64,000 nucleotides of DNA from Phycisphaeraceae bacterium. GTDB taxonomy: Bacteria; Planctomycetota; Phycisphaerae; Phycisphaerales; UBA1924. The stretch spans positions 62,001 through 126,000 of the forward strand of contig JAHBXK010000004.1 in NCBI GenBank assembly GCA_019636535.1, given 5' to 3'. Below are positions 36,647-46,437 of the stretch, one piece after another (the first letter of the stretch is position 1; each line of letters opens with the position of its first letter). A program made the position numbers and the translations under genes. Below the pieces are notes generated by a model. That model had not been told where the DNA came from, ran no database searches, and was given only the letters and a program-made list of their open reading frames with translations.

Positions 36647-38059
36647 ATGAAACGCCACAACGGAGCCGGCGCACGGCTGAGGCTTGGCGCGACCATGGGG
36701 GTCTGGCTCGCTCTCGGTTCGATTGCGCTCGCCTTTGCCGGCGACGACGATGCCGATGCGCCGAAGCCCGACCCGGCAGCGGCACCCGCTCCGCCTGCTC
36801 AGAGCACTCCCACGGCCGAACCGCCCCGAGAGGAATTGGAAGTGGTCGTCTACATGAAGGACGGCCAGCGGTTTACGGGCATTCTGGTATCGACCGACGA
36901 CAAGCACCTTCGAGTGCGGATCGCCGGGATCGTGACGTCGCTGCCTCTGTCGATGGTGCAGCGGTACGAGGTGTTGCCCCCGATCCTGCAGCGCTACATG
37001 GATCTGCGCGCCGCCGTCGGAAACGACCCCGGCCAGATCCTGCAACTGGCCGAGTGGCTGCGCGAGCGTGAGCGCTACACGCTAGCGCTGGCCGAGGTGG
37101 AGCGTGCGCTTGCGATCGACCCGGACCATGAGCCCTCTCGCCGGCTTAAGTTACTGCTGGAACAGCAGATCGTGCTGCGGACCAAGGCCGCCGAACGTGA
37201 GCGAGATGGCGGCGCAGCAGAGCGGGATGAGCCGCGGTCCGGCGTGCAGGGCAGACCGATCCGGCCACGTCCCGCCGACTTTCCATTGCTCAGCCGGGAT
37301 CAGATCAGCCTACTAAAGGTGTACGAACTGGACCTCGACACGCGCCCTCGGCTGGTGATCAAGCGCGAGACGATCACCCGACTGCTCGAGCAGAACTCCG
37401 GACATCCGCTCGTGCCCGTGACGCGCGAGGGGCGCGAGTCGTGGTACCGCAAGGACACATTGGAGATCATGGACCTGATGTTCCGACTGCAGGCGCGGAA
37501 CCTCTACGACCAGGTCCAAGTGTTGGATCAGCCTCGCACGTTCGAAGTCTTCCGCGATCAGGTGCAACGGACGTGGCTTCTGTCGCGATGCGCAACCAAC
37601 GAGTGCCACGGCGGAACCGAGGCGGGGCGGTTCATGCTCCATAACCGCCGACCGAACAGTGAACAGACCGTCTACACGAATTTCCTGATCGTCAACCGAT
37701 TCAAACTCGCGGACGGACGCGGGTTGATCGACGTCGACGAACCCGCCAAGAGCCCGTTGTTGCAACTCGGACTGCCGCGAGAGGACTCGCTGTACCCGCA
37801 CCCGCCGGTGATCGGTGATCGTGGTCGCAACATTTGGCGGCAGGTATTCAACGCGGTTGAGGACCGCACGTTCCAAGAGGGAGTGGAATGGGTGCGATCG
37901 CTCTTTCGCCCGCGCCCCGACTATCCGATCGCGTTCGACCTGCCCGAAGGCACACCGCGTTCGCGTCCTCGCGAGCAACTGCCGAACCATCGCGGACCCG
38001 CTTTAGGGGAGACCGATGGTGAATCGGGGAGTGAGAAGCCGGAACCGCTTCCGCGCTAG
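36647..38059 (+). CDS. Secreted protein of unknown function with possible CX4CH haem site
   Basis: 470 residues, not recognised. A signal peptide (ATMGVWLALGSIALAFA) is followed by a Pro/Ala linker. Residues about 65-110 form a small beta domain of the type that begins 'VVYMKDGQRFTGILV', and 120-185 look like TPR helices (LALAEVERALAIDPDHEPSR). The C-terminal half contains C315-x4-C320-H321 (SRCATNECHGG). This is a CXnCH element like those of c-type cytochromes, with four instead of two residues between the cysteines. Ligation of haem is inference; a Cys-Cys pair or another metal is possible. The C-terminus is Pro/Arg-rich. No ribosome binding site is present. It follows the receiver gene by 49 bases. 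Confidence 0.7.
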   Translation: MKRHNGAGARLRLGATMGVWLALGSIALAFAGDDDADAPKPDPAAAPAPPAQSTPTAEPPREELEVVVYMKDGQRFTGILVSTDDKHLRVRIAGIVTSLPLSMVQRYEVLPPILQRYMDLRAAVGNDPGQILQLAEWLRERERYTLALAEVERALAIDPDHEPSRRLKLLLEQQIVLRTKAAERERDGGAAERDEPRSGVQGRPIRPRPADFPLLSRDQISLLKVYELDLDTRPRLVIKRETITRLLEQNSGHPLVPVTREGRESWYRKDTLEIMDLMFRLQARNLYDQVQVLDQPRTFEVFRDQVQRTWLLSRCATNECHGGTEAGRFMLHNRRPNSEQTVYTNFLIVNRFKLADGRGLIDVDEPAKSPLLQLGLPREDSLYPHPPVIGDRGRNIWRQVFNAVEDRTFQEGVEWVRSLFRPRPDYPIAFDLPEGTPRSRPREQLPNHRGPALGETDGESGSEKPEPLPR

Positions 38060-38423
38060 GGGCGCATGTCGGCGTGTTCGTCGCCTTCGCCGTGACGGAT
38101 TTCGCCCTTCCAAACACCTATCATCGTGCACCCCCAGCGCTTAGGGCCAGATATGTTGAGCGTGACTTGATAGAGTGTGGACCCGCTACGGCTCATGCGG
38201 AGCGCGGGCGAGGCTGTCGGTAGTCCGGCGTGGGTTCAAGACGGTCGAATGAGCCCGGTCGACCCAACCCTCGGCCGGGGCGCTCTCGATCAGCTCAGCC
38301 GAGTATGGTCGATCACGTCGTGGCGCGTTTCGCCGCCGCAAGTTGAATGCGAACCGCCGGGACAGACCGCCCGTCGCGTAGAAAATGGAAATGAAAGTAG
38401 CCAGGTAGAAGGACGCCCGCCGC
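38060..38423 (+). other. 364-bp gap between two secreted-protein genes
   Basis: I see no gene, terminator or convincing promoter. Several short open frames run through it on both strands but have neither plausible starts nor recognisable products. Confidence 0.3.
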
Positions 38424-40661
38424 ATGATGTACCGCCGATGCATGGTTCGATTCTCTGCAGCCGCAGCGTTGTCGGCTGCTCTTGTGAGCATGCCGGGGTG
38501 CGGCGACTCGGACGGCGTGCAGGCCGAACTCGAGCGTGCGGAGATCGTGCTGACCGCGATCTCAAACCCGGGTTCAACAGCCCGCCCACCCGATGATCGC
38601 CGGCGCGATGACCTTCAGTGGGTGATCGATCGGCTCAGCGGCAGGCCCGGCAAGGGCGTGGCGTACTCGCTGCTGCGCCCCGAGGATTTCGACCGTCGGC
38701 TCGATGACCCACAGGCACGGCCCAAGCCGGGCGCGGGTGCGCTTCCGGAGCCGCGGAGCGCTGCGGTCGATGCAAATCAGCCGGGCCAGGCGGCAGCAGC
38801 CAATATGCTCGTTTCGCGAGCACACGCCGGCCTCGGTGAGATCCAGGCAAACGCGCACGCCCGAGTTGAAGCGGCGCTGCTCAACCAACTCGCCGTGATC
38901 AGGGCGGCGCTGGGCGAGTGGAACGCCCTCAACAGCCAGGCCGCCGGCTTCGAGACGTACGACGCCGAGGCCGATGTGCGGTCGCTGCAATCGCAGATGA
39001 CCGAGCGGCAGTCCGAGCTCGGTCAAGCGCAGCAGGCAAGTCGGGCGGCGGTCGACGCGATCGCAGCGCTCGAAGCAGAGGCCTCGCAACTGAGCGCTCA
39101 GGGCGAGCAGGCCCGACAGCGGGAGACGGCGGTACGGGAGCGCATGCTGAACGCTTCCGAAACTGAAAGACTGCGGCTGCTCGAAGAGGCGACCCGCCAT
39201 CGTCGCGAGGCAGATGACTTTGATCGCCAGGCGGCGGTCATTCTCGCGCGCGCTGAGGCCGACCGACCGAACGCCGCAACGCTCGCAAGACGCGTCTCGC
39301 TCATCGAATCGCAGATCACGTTCCTTCGTGACGGTGTCGCCAGCGTTCGCGAGCGGGGCGACAAGAACCTCGCCGCCGCGACCAGAGCCCGCGCCGATGC
39401 CGCTCAGGTCGCTGCGCGCCTCGACACACTGATCACCGAGGCCGCCACGCTTCGCGCAAACGCCGACGCTCCCGCGGACGAGGCGGTTCGGCTCTACGGA
39501 CTGGCACAATCCGCCGCGACGAAGGCCGCGAGCAAGGCAACCGACGCGGCCACCAAGGGCCAGGCCTCGGTGCTCGCCGCGGCGGCGGCTCAGGCTGCTG
39601 CGGATGTGCAGGCCTCGCGGGCGCGAGGTCTGACGCAGTACGCAACGGTGGTGAGGAGCGCTGCGGACGATCCGTTCCGCCTGCCGAACCGAGCCACCTA
39701 TTCGCAGCGTGCCGGGGAGGCCGAGAAACGCAGCGCCGACGCCCAGAAACTGGCAGGCGAACTCTACAAGGCCGCCATGGACTCCTTCGGCCGTGCCGGC
39801 ACAGCCGGCGCGGGCGCGCAGGGCCAGGCGCTCAAGCAGCGCCTCGATTCACTCGGCAAACAACTCAGTGTGCTCGCGGGCGAAGCGCCGGTGCCGACCA
39901 ACGAACCCGCCGATCAGGCTCCGTCCGCACCGACCGCCGACTCCTCGTCATCGGACGATTCGCCCGAGATCGCCGAGGCCAGGGCCTTCATGCAGCGATT
40001 GATCGATCAGACCAAGGCGGGAAATCTCTCGGCGATGCTCGACGCGATGGCCTTCGAGGATCCGGCCGAGGCCGAACTTGTTCGGGCGATCTTCCCGCTT
40101 GTGCAGGCGGTTGCGGACTTCAACTCTTTGTGCGAATCAACCTACGGATCGGACTTGGCCGCATTGGTGCAGGCGAGCAAGGTGCCCGCGGTCCGAATGA
40201 ACCCGATGCTGAGCATGATCGGGCCGATGACCGGCCAGATGGGAGCGATGGGCGCCGGGCTTGGTGACCTGCGCGATCTCACCGCCGCTGATCTGACCTT
40301 TTCACCCATGGCCGACGGGAAGATCGCGTTTCTGGGCGGAGAAGAGGGCGCCGAGCAACCGGGCCTTCTCGCGAAGATCGACGGCCAGTGGCGGTTGTGG
40401 TTCCCGCGGACGGGCATGGCCTCCGGACCTGGGGCGGGCCAGGCTCAGATGTTCCTGCCCATGTTCAAGCCCATGGCGGGTGTCTTCGGAACGGTCGGCG
40501 GCAAGGTCCGCTCCGGCGATTACGCCAATGCCGACGCCATGCTGACCGATCTGGCAGCGCGATTGACCGGCGCGATGGCTATGCCCGGAATGAACGGCGA
40601 CGATGATGACCCCGATACGCCAGTCGGCGGAGGCGTGGGTGGAGGGATGGGCGGCGGCTGA
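38424..40661 (+). CDS. Large coiled-coil putative lipoprotein
   Basis: 745 residues. The signal peptide ends MPG-C26, a lipobox with Met at the usual Leu position. Residues about 135-460 are Ala/Glu/Arg/Gln-rich heptad sequence (for example RSLQSQMTERQSELGQAQQA) and should form long coiled coils. A Ser/Asp/Pro linker at about 490-515 leads to a C-terminal domain with a Met-rich segment (SMIGPMTGQMGAMGAG) and ends in a Gly tail. No enzyme motif. A structural or adaptor role between membrane and wall is possible, by analogy with coiled-coil envelope proteins. ATG 38424 has AAGGA ten bases upstream. Confidence 0.75.
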   Translation: MMYRRCMVRFSAAAALSAALVSMPGCGDSDGVQAELERAEIVLTAISNPGSTARPPDDRRRDDLQWVIDRLSGRPGKGVAYSLLRPEDFDRRLDDPQARPKPGAGALPEPRSAAVDANQPGQAAAANMLVSRAHAGLGEIQANAHARVEAALLNQLAVIRAALGEWNALNSQAAGFETYDAEADVRSLQSQMTERQSELGQAQQASRAAVDAIAALEAEASQLSAQGEQARQRETAVRERMLNASETERLRLLEEATRHRREADDFDRQAAVILARAEADRPNAATLARRVSLIESQITFLRDGVASVRERGDKNLAAATRARADAAQVAARLDTLITEAATLRANADAPADEAVRLYGLAQSAATKAASKATDAATKGQASVLAAAAAQAAADVQASRARGLTQYATVVRSAADDPFRLPNRATYSQRAGEAEKRSADAQKLAGELYKAAMDSFGRAGTAGAGAQGQALKQRLDSLGKQLSVLAGEAPVPTNEPADQAPSAPTADSSSSDDSPEIAEARAFMQRLIDQTKAGNLSAMLDAMAFEDPAEAELVRAIFPLVQAVADFNSLCESTYGSDLAALVQASKVPAVRMNPMLSMIGPMTGQMGAMGAGLGDLRDLTAADLTFSPMADGKIAFLGGEEGAEQPGLLAKIDGQWRLWFPRTGMASGPGAGQAQMFLPMFKPMAGVFGTVGGKVRSGDYANADAMLTDLAARLTGAMAMPGMNGDDDDPDTPVGGGVGGGMGGG

Positions 40662-40815
40662 CCCTCCCCTTTCATGTCGTCAAGCCCGGCCCACGGTCGA
40701 GCATTGACCCCCCACGATCGTTCGGATAGGTTTGCACGCCGACCTTCTAAGCCCGTTCCTCATCCGATCAGCCTCAGGACGCCCCTTGCTGAAACAACCG
40801 AGGTTCACGCAGCCG

Positions 40816-41973
40816 ATGCAAAGCCACAACGACTTCAACTCTCGGTCGCGGTCCTTCAGGCGACCGGTCGCGTGGTCGGGCGTCGCACGGCTTGCACTCG
40901 GGGTGGCCGTTGCGCTGGGCGTAATTGCGGGGTCCGCCGAGGCGCGGGCACAGTGCAGCATCCCCACGGCCGCCGCAACGTCCGTCCAAGTAACCCCTGC
41001 GACGCAGGACGCGATCCGCAACTGCGCCGAAGCGGCCCGCGCGGCGTTCAGCGGCGGCGATTTCGCGCAGATCAAGCGCGTCCGCGATGCGCTCCTCGCC
41101 CCGCTGCGGCAGGCTCGCGTCACCGCGCAGTTCCGATTCAGTCTGGACGAGGCGCTCGCGCCCGTTCTACGCGAAGCGGTCCGCACGGGCAACGAAGACG
41201 CGGTGCTGAACGCGCTCCGCATCGCCGGCGAATTGGCCGCGGTCAACTCGGTGGAGATTCTGGGCGGAGCGCTCAGCAACGAGCAACCCGCTGTCAGGTT
41301 CATGGCCGCCTCGGGGCTTGAGCGGGCGTTTCAGCACATCGGGTCCGATGCTCCCCCGGCTTTGTTGCCGTTGAACCTGTTGCCGGTGGTTCGTTCGCTC
41401 AGCGAGCGACTGGCCGTTGAGACAGATTCCAAAGCCGCGGAGGGGTTGGTGCTGGCCTTGGACGCGGGCGCACGCATCGGCACTCAGAACTTCGACGCGA
41501 CGGCCCTGGCCTGCGTGGAGGCGCTCGCGGGCGGCGTGGGCGATCGGGTGAGCAAGGGCGTCGGTGCGGAGTTCAACCTCGTGCTGCTGCGAGCGACCGA
41601 CGCGATCGCGAGCGTGGTGACCAGGGCCGGTGGCGCGGGCGGCATGCGGCTGGACGAACGGACCCGGACGCTGATCGCTCGATTCTCGGGCGATGCCCTC
41701 ACGCACGCCGCCTGCAGGGTTCAGAAAGCCGGGGCCTCACTCGAGTCAGACGAACGCCAGTTGCTCGCGGACATCGTCGGGCGCGCCGAGAACACCTACC
41801 TGCTGGTCGGCAAGCAACTGGGACAGGAAGGACGAGGACAGAGTCTTCAACAGACGCTGCAGCAGGGCGGCCGAGACACCGTCTTCCTCGCGGGCGTGCT
41901 CGACATCACAGGCAGACTCTCTCGCCCACCCTTCGCGATCGATGCCGCGCGATTCAAGCACGCTTGCAAGTGA
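40816..41973 (+). CDS. Secreted helical-repeat protein of unknown function
   Basis: 385 residues. An Arg-rich start and a hydrophobic stretch (LALGVAVALGVIAGSAEARAQ) form a signal peptide ending near residue 47. The rest is almost all helical, with HEAT/armadillo-like spacing (NEDAVLNALRIAGELA, SNEQPAVRFMAASGLERAF). Five Cys residues are scattered. No catalytic motif was found. It follows the coiled-coil lipoprotein by 154 bases in the same direction and may act with it; this is inference. The ATG at 40816 is favoured because it starts the signal peptide region, but no good ribosome binding site is seen. Confidence 0.7.
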   Translation: MQSHNDFNSRSRSFRRPVAWSGVARLALGVAVALGVIAGSAEARAQCSIPTAAATSVQVTPATQDAIRNCAEAARAAFSGGDFAQIKRVRDALLAPLRQARVTAQFRFSLDEALAPVLREAVRTGNEDAVLNALRIAGELAAVNSVEILGGALSNEQPAVRFMAASGLERAFQHIGSDAPPALLPLNLLPVVRSLSERLAVETDSKAAEGLVLALDAGARIGTQNFDATALACVEALAGGVGDRVSKGVGAEFNLVLLRATDAIASVVTRAGGAGGMRLDERTRTLIARFSGDALTHAACRVQKAGASLESDERQLLADIVGRAENTYLLVGKQLGQEGRGQSLQQTLQQGGRDTVFLAGVLDITGRLSRPPFAIDAARFKHACK

Positions 41974-42092
41974 TCCGCAGTGCGGCTCAAGCAAGCGTCC
42001 GCCCTCTCACCCCCTCGACCGCTCACTTCTCGAAGTCGGGGACCTCGACATCACGCTCGGCGGGCGTGCGGCCGCTCGCGCAGGAGGGGTGT

Positions 42093-42098
42093 TACCCT
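42093..42098 (+). promoter_or_regulatory. TACCCT, candidate -10 box at oppA
   Basis: TACCCT ends six bases before the ATG at 42105. An AGGAGG lies about 16 bases before the ATG, too far for normal ribosome binding, so the leaderless reading is favoured but not certain. Confidence 0.35.
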
Positions 42099-42104
42099 TA
42101 GGCC

Positions 42105-44072
42105 ATGTGGAAACTCCTGGCCCCCGTGCTGCTGCTGGCCGGGGTCGTGCTGACCATCTCGCTCACCGACGTCCGCGACCCACCGGCCGACTTCACATTC
42201 ATCAACCGCGGCGATGTCGCCACCCTCGATGTCCAACGGATGAGTTGGATGCAGGACATCCGAGTGGCCCGTCTGGTCTACGAAGGGCTCATCGGCAACG
42301 ACATCTTCACGCACGACTACGAGCCCCGGCCAGGCGTCGCCGAGCGATGGGACATTTCGGACGACGGCCTGCGATACCGATTCCACCTCCGTCCCGATGC
42401 CAAGTGGAGCAACGGCGAGCCGGTCACTGCTCACGACTTCGTCTACTCATGGCGACGGGCGCTCCTGCCCGACACGGTGAGCGACTACGCGGCGCAGTTC
42501 CATTTGATCAAGGGCGGCGCCGCCTTCTACAACTGGCGGCAAGCCGAGATCGACGCGATCGAAGCGATGCCCGCCGGGCCGGAACGACAGGCCGCGGCCT
42601 CGACGCTCTGGAAGCGGACCGAGCAAGCCTTCATCGAGATGGTGGGCCTGCGGGCACTGCCTTCCGACGATGGTCGCGACGGCGCGATCCTCGAAGTCGA
42701 ATTGGAGAGACCGACGCCGTACTTCCTCGACCTCTGTGCCTTCGCGATCTTCTTCCCGGTCTACCCGCCGCTCGTGAAGCAGTACGAGCACCCCAACCCC
42801 GAAACCGGCCGGCTTGAGATCGGCTCGGGATGGACCAAGCCGGGCGTGCTGATCAGCAACGGACCCTTCAATCTGACGCGATGGCGGTTCAAACGCGACA
42901 TGCGCTTCGAGAAGAGCCCGACCTACTGGAATCGAGACGCGATCGCCATCGACACGATCGCCATGCCCAGCGTCGAGGATCCCAACGCGCAGGTCCTGGC
43001 GTTCGAGTCGGGCGCGGTCGACTGGGTGAGCGACGTCAGCCCGTCGTACAGACGGTACATCCTCCAGCGCAAGCGCGAGTTCTACGACGAGGTCCGCGCG
43101 GCCCGTCGCGCATGGGAAGACGGTGGCCGGCTTGGCACAGAGCCTCCCGACATCGATGCGATGATCGAGCAGGGATGGGATCCGGTCGCGATCGATTCCG
43201 CCTTGCCGACTGACCCTCGCAAGAACATCCATGCCTTCCCGGCCTTCGGCACATATTTCTACAACTTCAACTGCCAGGACAAACTCGCCGACGGACGCGA
43301 CAACCCATTCAAGGACCCGCGTCTGCGGCGTGCGTTCGCGCTGGCGATCGACAAGCAGCGCATCGTCCGCGAAGTACGCGGTGTCGGTGAGAGTGTCGCC
43401 AGAACGCTCATCCCACCCGGGTCGCTGGCGGGCTACACGCCACCACAAGGACTCGATTTCGACCCGGTCGCGGCACGCGCGCTGCTCGCCGAGGCCGGCT
43501 ACCCCGGCGGCCGAGGGCTGCCGACGATCGAGATCCTGTTCAACAAGGACGGTGGGCACGACCTGATCGCACAATCCATTGCCAAGGACTGGCAGGACTA
43601 TCTCGGCGTCAACGTGGCGCTGCAGATGCGTGAAATCAAAGTCTTCCGCAACGACCTGAAGAACCAGAACTTCATGGTCAGCCGCGCGGGCTGGTTCGGC
43701 GACTACGGCGACCCGACGACGTTCCTCGACATCAACCGCGCCAACGACGGCAACAACGACCGCAGGTACAACAACCCCGACTTTGAAGGCCTGCTCGACC
43801 GCGCCAACGACGAGACGGATCCTGCGAAGCGCATGTCGCTCCTGCAGGAAGCCGAGCGCATTCTCGTCGAGCGCGACCTGCCCCTCGTCCCCATCTTCCA
43901 GTACGTGCAGATGTACTTCTTTAACCCGGACCAGATCACGGGCATCTCCTCGCACCCGCGCCAGGAACAGAACCTGTTCTTGATCGACCGGCTGGGTGAC
44001 GGCAAGGGCGCTGACAAGGTGAAGGCCCTGCCGCCGCGCAATCCGCCGCAAGAACCCGGAGGCAACTCATGA
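42105..44072 (+). CDS. oppA: Oligopeptide ABC transporter substrate-binding protein
   Basis: 655 residues of the SBP_bac_5 family. The N-terminal hydrophobic stretch (LLAPVLLLAGVVLTISL) is a signal or anchor with no lipobox Cys. The family lines are clear: FINRGDVATLDVQRMSWMQD, LVYEGLI, AERWDISDDGLRYRFHLRPD, KWSNGEPVTAHDFVYSWRRA and, later, FALAIDKQRIV and LIPPGSLAGY. An insert at about 150-195 (LIKGGAAFYNWRQAEIDAI) and another near 335-380 make it longer than E. coli OppA. It should bind peptides in the periplasm and pass them to OppB. The four-base ATGA overlap with oppB shows coupling. Confidence 0.92.
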   Translation: MWKLLAPVLLLAGVVLTISLTDVRDPPADFTFINRGDVATLDVQRMSWMQDIRVARLVYEGLIGNDIFTHDYEPRPGVAERWDISDDGLRYRFHLRPDAKWSNGEPVTAHDFVYSWRRALLPDTVSDYAAQFHLIKGGAAFYNWRQAEIDAIEAMPAGPERQAAASTLWKRTEQAFIEMVGLRALPSDDGRDGAILEVELERPTPYFLDLCAFAIFFPVYPPLVKQYEHPNPETGRLEIGSGWTKPGVLISNGPFNLTRWRFKRDMRFEKSPTYWNRDAIAIDTIAMPSVEDPNAQVLAFESGAVDWVSDVSPSYRRYILQRKREFYDEVRAARRAWEDGGRLGTEPPDIDAMIEQGWDPVAIDSALPTDPRKNIHAFPAFGTYFYNFNCQDKLADGRDNPFKDPRLRRAFALAIDKQRIVREVRGVGESVARTLIPPGSLAGYTPPQGLDFDPVAARALLAEAGYPGGRGLPTIEILFNKDGGHDLIAQSIAKDWQDYLGVNVALQMREIKVFRNDLKNQNFMVSRAGWFGDYGDPTTFLDINRANDGNNDRRYNNPDFEGLLDRANDETDPAKRMSLLQEAERILVERDLPLVPIFQYVQMYFFNPDQITGISSHPRQEQNLFLIDRLGDGKGADKVKALPPRNPPQEPGGNS

Positions 44073-45079
44073 CCACCATGATCGCCCGCCGGCTGCTGCA
44101 ACTGCCGATCATCCTGCTGATCATCTACACACTCACGCTCTCGCTCGCCTGGGCCGTGCCGGGCAACCCGCTCGAGAAGGGCGAGGGCCGCAGACCGCCG
44201 GAGGAAGTCGTCGAGGCGATGAGCCGTCAGTACAACCTCGACCGCTTCGATCGCTTCTTCACGTCCTATCTCTACAACGCCACCGGCGTGCGCTGGCTCT
44301 GGGAGAGCGTGCTGACCGACCGGGCAGGTCAGGCGCGCGAACGGGCGATCGAGGCGGGCCAATCGCCTCCGCCACGGTTCGTGTTCGACTTCGGGCCGAG
44401 CCTGCAGTACGAGGACTGGCGCGTCAACGAGATCGTCGCCGACGCCCTGCCCGTTTCGGTCACGCTCGGCGCGATCGCGATCCTGATCGCGCTGGTCGTG
44501 GGCGTCTTTGCCGGCGTGGTCGGCGCGGTCAGACCCAACTCGTTCGCCGATCTCGCGACACTCACCGTGGCGCTCGTGGGCATCAGCCTGCCGAGTTTCG
44601 TGATCGGCACCGTGCTGGTCGTCGTCTTCGGCGTGTGGCTGCGCCTGTTTCCGATCGGCGGCTGGGGCACTCCCGCGCAGATGGTGCTTCCCGCCGTCAC
44701 CCTCAGCCTGCCCTTCGCGGCATACATCGCCCGCCTGACGCGCATGGGCATGATCGAGCACCTCAAGGCCGACTTCATCCGCACCGCGCGGGCCAAGGGG
44801 CTGCCCGAGAGCCGGGTGCTGCTCAAGCACGCGCTCAAGAACGCCTTCTTGCCCGTGCTCAGTTATCTCGGCCCCGCCGCTGCGCTCGCGATGACCGGCA
44901 GTTTCGTCGTTGAGCGCGTCTTCACGATCCCGGGCATGGGTCAGCACTTCGTGAACGCGGTCCTGAACAAGGACCTGTTCCTCATCATGGGCGTGGTGCT
45001 GATTTTCGCGACGATGCTGATCGTCTTCAACCTGCTCGTCGATGTGCTCTACCGCTGGGTCGACCCGCGGATCGACTAA
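44069..45079 (+). CDS. oppB: Oligopeptide ABC transporter permease, OppB type
   Basis: 336 residues with six predicted membrane helices. The first is followed by a long periplasmic segment (about 35-125) that contains FDFGPSLQYEDWRVNEIVAD, typical of OppB/DppB. The EAA loop that contacts the ATPases is near residues 225-260 (LKADFIRTARAKGLPESRVL). OppC, OppD and OppF do not follow: the next gene is on the other strand seven bases after the stop. Partner subunits must be encoded elsewhere, or the pair belongs to a system with shared ATPases. Confidence 0.92.
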   Translation: MTTMIARRLLQLPIILLIIYTLTLSLAWAVPGNPLEKGEGRRPPEEVVEAMSRQYNLDRFDRFFTSYLYNATGVRWLWESVLTDRAGQARERAIEAGQSPPPRFVFDFGPSLQYEDWRVNEIVADALPVSVTLGAIAILIALVVGVFAGVVGAVRPNSFADLATLTVALVGISLPSFVIGTVLVVVFGVWLRLFPIGGWGTPAQMVLPAVTLSLPFAAYIARLTRMGMIEHLKADFIRTARAKGLPESRVLLKHALKNAFLPVLSYLGPAAALAMTGSFVVERVFTIPGMGQHFVNAVLNKDLFLIMGVVLIFATMLIVFNLLVDVLYRWVDPRID

Positions 45080-45086
45080 CTGCGGC

Positions 45087-45404
45087 TCAACCCCCGAGCA
45101 CGTCGATGTGCGTGCAACGGTCGACGTTGAGCGTGATCAGTTCGCCGTCGTCCTTTCGGAGTTCCAGCCGGTCGAGCCAGAGCTTGCCGTCTTTGGAATG
45201 GGCAAACCACGAGCCGGTCTTCTGCTGCTCGAACCTGACCAGCGTCCCCTCAACGACCCCGGTCACCGTGCCCGACAGCCGGACAACCTGCTGAGTGACG
45301 CGAAGCCGCTGGCCGGGCCGAAGGCCACCAGTTGCCGACGCCACGGCTTGTTCACCGGAGTTCGACACTGACGAGGTAATTGACGGAGTCGTGGCGGCGG
45401 TCAT
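45087..45404 (-). CDS. Small hypothetical protein
   Basis: 105 residues, not recognised. The N-terminal 25 residues are polar and low in order; the remainder (LRPGQRLRVTQQVVRLSG, TVTGVVEGTLVRFEQQKTGS) looks like a compact beta-barrel, similar in layout to KOW/SH3-like proteins. No signal peptide or membrane helix. A TACACT lies nine bases before the ATG and there is no ribosome binding site. It converges on oppB, seven bases apart. It looks like a real gene by frame and composition. Confidence 0.65.
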   Translation of the reverse strand: MTAATTPSITSSVSNSGEQAVASATGGLRPGQRLRVTQQVVRLSGTVTGVVEGTLVRFEQQKTGSWFAHSKDGKLWLDRLELRKDDGELITLNVDRCTHIDVLGG

Positions 45405-45413
45405 GCGGAAGAA

Positions 45414-45419
45414 AGTGTA
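45414..45419 (-). promoter_or_regulatory. TACACT, candidate -10 box for leaderless gene at 45404
   Basis: TACACT ends nine bases before the ATG at 45404 on the minus strand, with no ribosome binding site between. Confidence 0.45.
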
Positions 45420-45449
45420 GGAACGCTCTCACGCGTCCTCATCGCCACA

Positions 45450-46379
45450 CTATCGCGGATTGTTCGGCCACGCGAACGGCCTCAGAAACGCCGGCCATGA
45501 CGGCGCGAGTTGGTGCCAGCGGTTGCCCTGGCCCAGAATCCACAGGTCGTTTCCGGTAAAGTCGCCCACATCGGATTCGAGGTCCGGCCTGGGTCCCTTC
45601 GGCAGCATCAACAGTTCAACCTCGCCGTTCGAATAGACCACATGACCACCCCCGAGTTTCCGCCCGCCGTGGCGGTGCGTCAGTTGGTCCCAGTTGCTGA
45701 ACAAGCCGTCGGGAGTGTTGCCGTTCCACCACTTCGAGTCTTCCTCGAAGTACACGGGAACGCCGCGCATGATGACCAGATCGTTCGGATTGGGTACCGA
45801 GGGTCTCGCGGCGGTGGATACGCGCGTGCGGCACGAGCGATCCCACGCGACGGGGCGGTCGCTGTCCGTCCGCGCGCCGGATGCGCCGGTCGCCATCGTG
45901 TAATCGAAGTTGAATGATCGCTTCGTCAGGAACTCGTTGAACATTGCCCGCTGCGTCTGCAACGCTGGCGTGTTCCAGTTGGCTTCGTTGCCGGTGTTGT
46001 CCAAGTTGGCGATGTTGCGTCGCTTGTTGGTCGGGCAAGCGAAAATATTGTCGGTGTTGACAAGGTACGGCCACGCGGGACCGAGCACCGCGGGGTTCGA
46101 GCCGCTCATCGGCTGGAGCGGATTCGCCGGGGCCGAGTGCCAGAACCGGTGCGGGTTGTTGTGCCCGGACTCCCAGATCAGCCCCTTGAAGTCGTTGGCA
46201 TACGCGACCAGCCCCACACCGATCTGCTTCATGTTCGACATGCAGATCACGGTGCGTGCCGACTCGCGCGCGTTCTTGATCGCCGGCAGCAGCAGGCTGA
46301 CCAAGATCGCGATGATCGCGATGACGACCAGCAACTCGATGAGCGTGAAGCCTCCGGCCCTCTTCGTCTGGCGGTTCAT
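45450..46379 (-). CDS. DUF1559-type prepilin/pseudopilin-like protein
   Basis: 309 residues. The type IV prepilin signal is textbook: basic leader [10 protein letters not shown], cleavage before [20 protein letters not shown] with the conserved Glu at position +5. The rest is a secreted globular domain with [18 protein letters not shown] near the N-terminus and, near the C-terminus, [20 protein letters not shown], which resembles the H-x9-DG element of planctomycete DUF1559 proteins. Such proteins are abundant in planctomycetes and are thought to be processed by a prepilin peptidase and assembled at the surface; the exact role is unknown. The ATG has GGAG seven bases upstream. Confidence 0.9.
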   Translation of the reverse strand: MNRQTKRAGGFTLIELLVVIAIIAILVSLLLPAIKNARESARTVICMSNMKQIGVGLVAYANDFKGLIWESGHNNPHRFWHSAPANPLQPMSGSNPAVLGPAWPYLVNTDNIFACPTNKRRNIANLDNTGNEANWNTPALQTQRAMFNEFLTKRSFNFDYTMATGASGARTDSDRPVAWDRSCRTRVSTAARPSVPNPNDLVIMRGVPVYFEEDSKWWNGNTPDGLFSNWDQLTHRHGGRKLGGGHVVYSNGEVELLMLPKGPRPDLESDVGDFTGNDLWILGQGNRWHQLAPSWPAFLRPFAWPNNPR

Positions 46380-46437
46380 GCGGGCGCTCCGAATGCGGAC
46401 CCGACAAGTCGGCGTGGTCTCAGATCAAACTTCCACT

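Noticed and set aside
38186-38491. A 101-codon minus-strand open frame in the 38-kb gap
   Set aside because: It overlaps the signal-peptide region of the coiled-coil lipoprotein gene and has neither start signal nor recognisable product.
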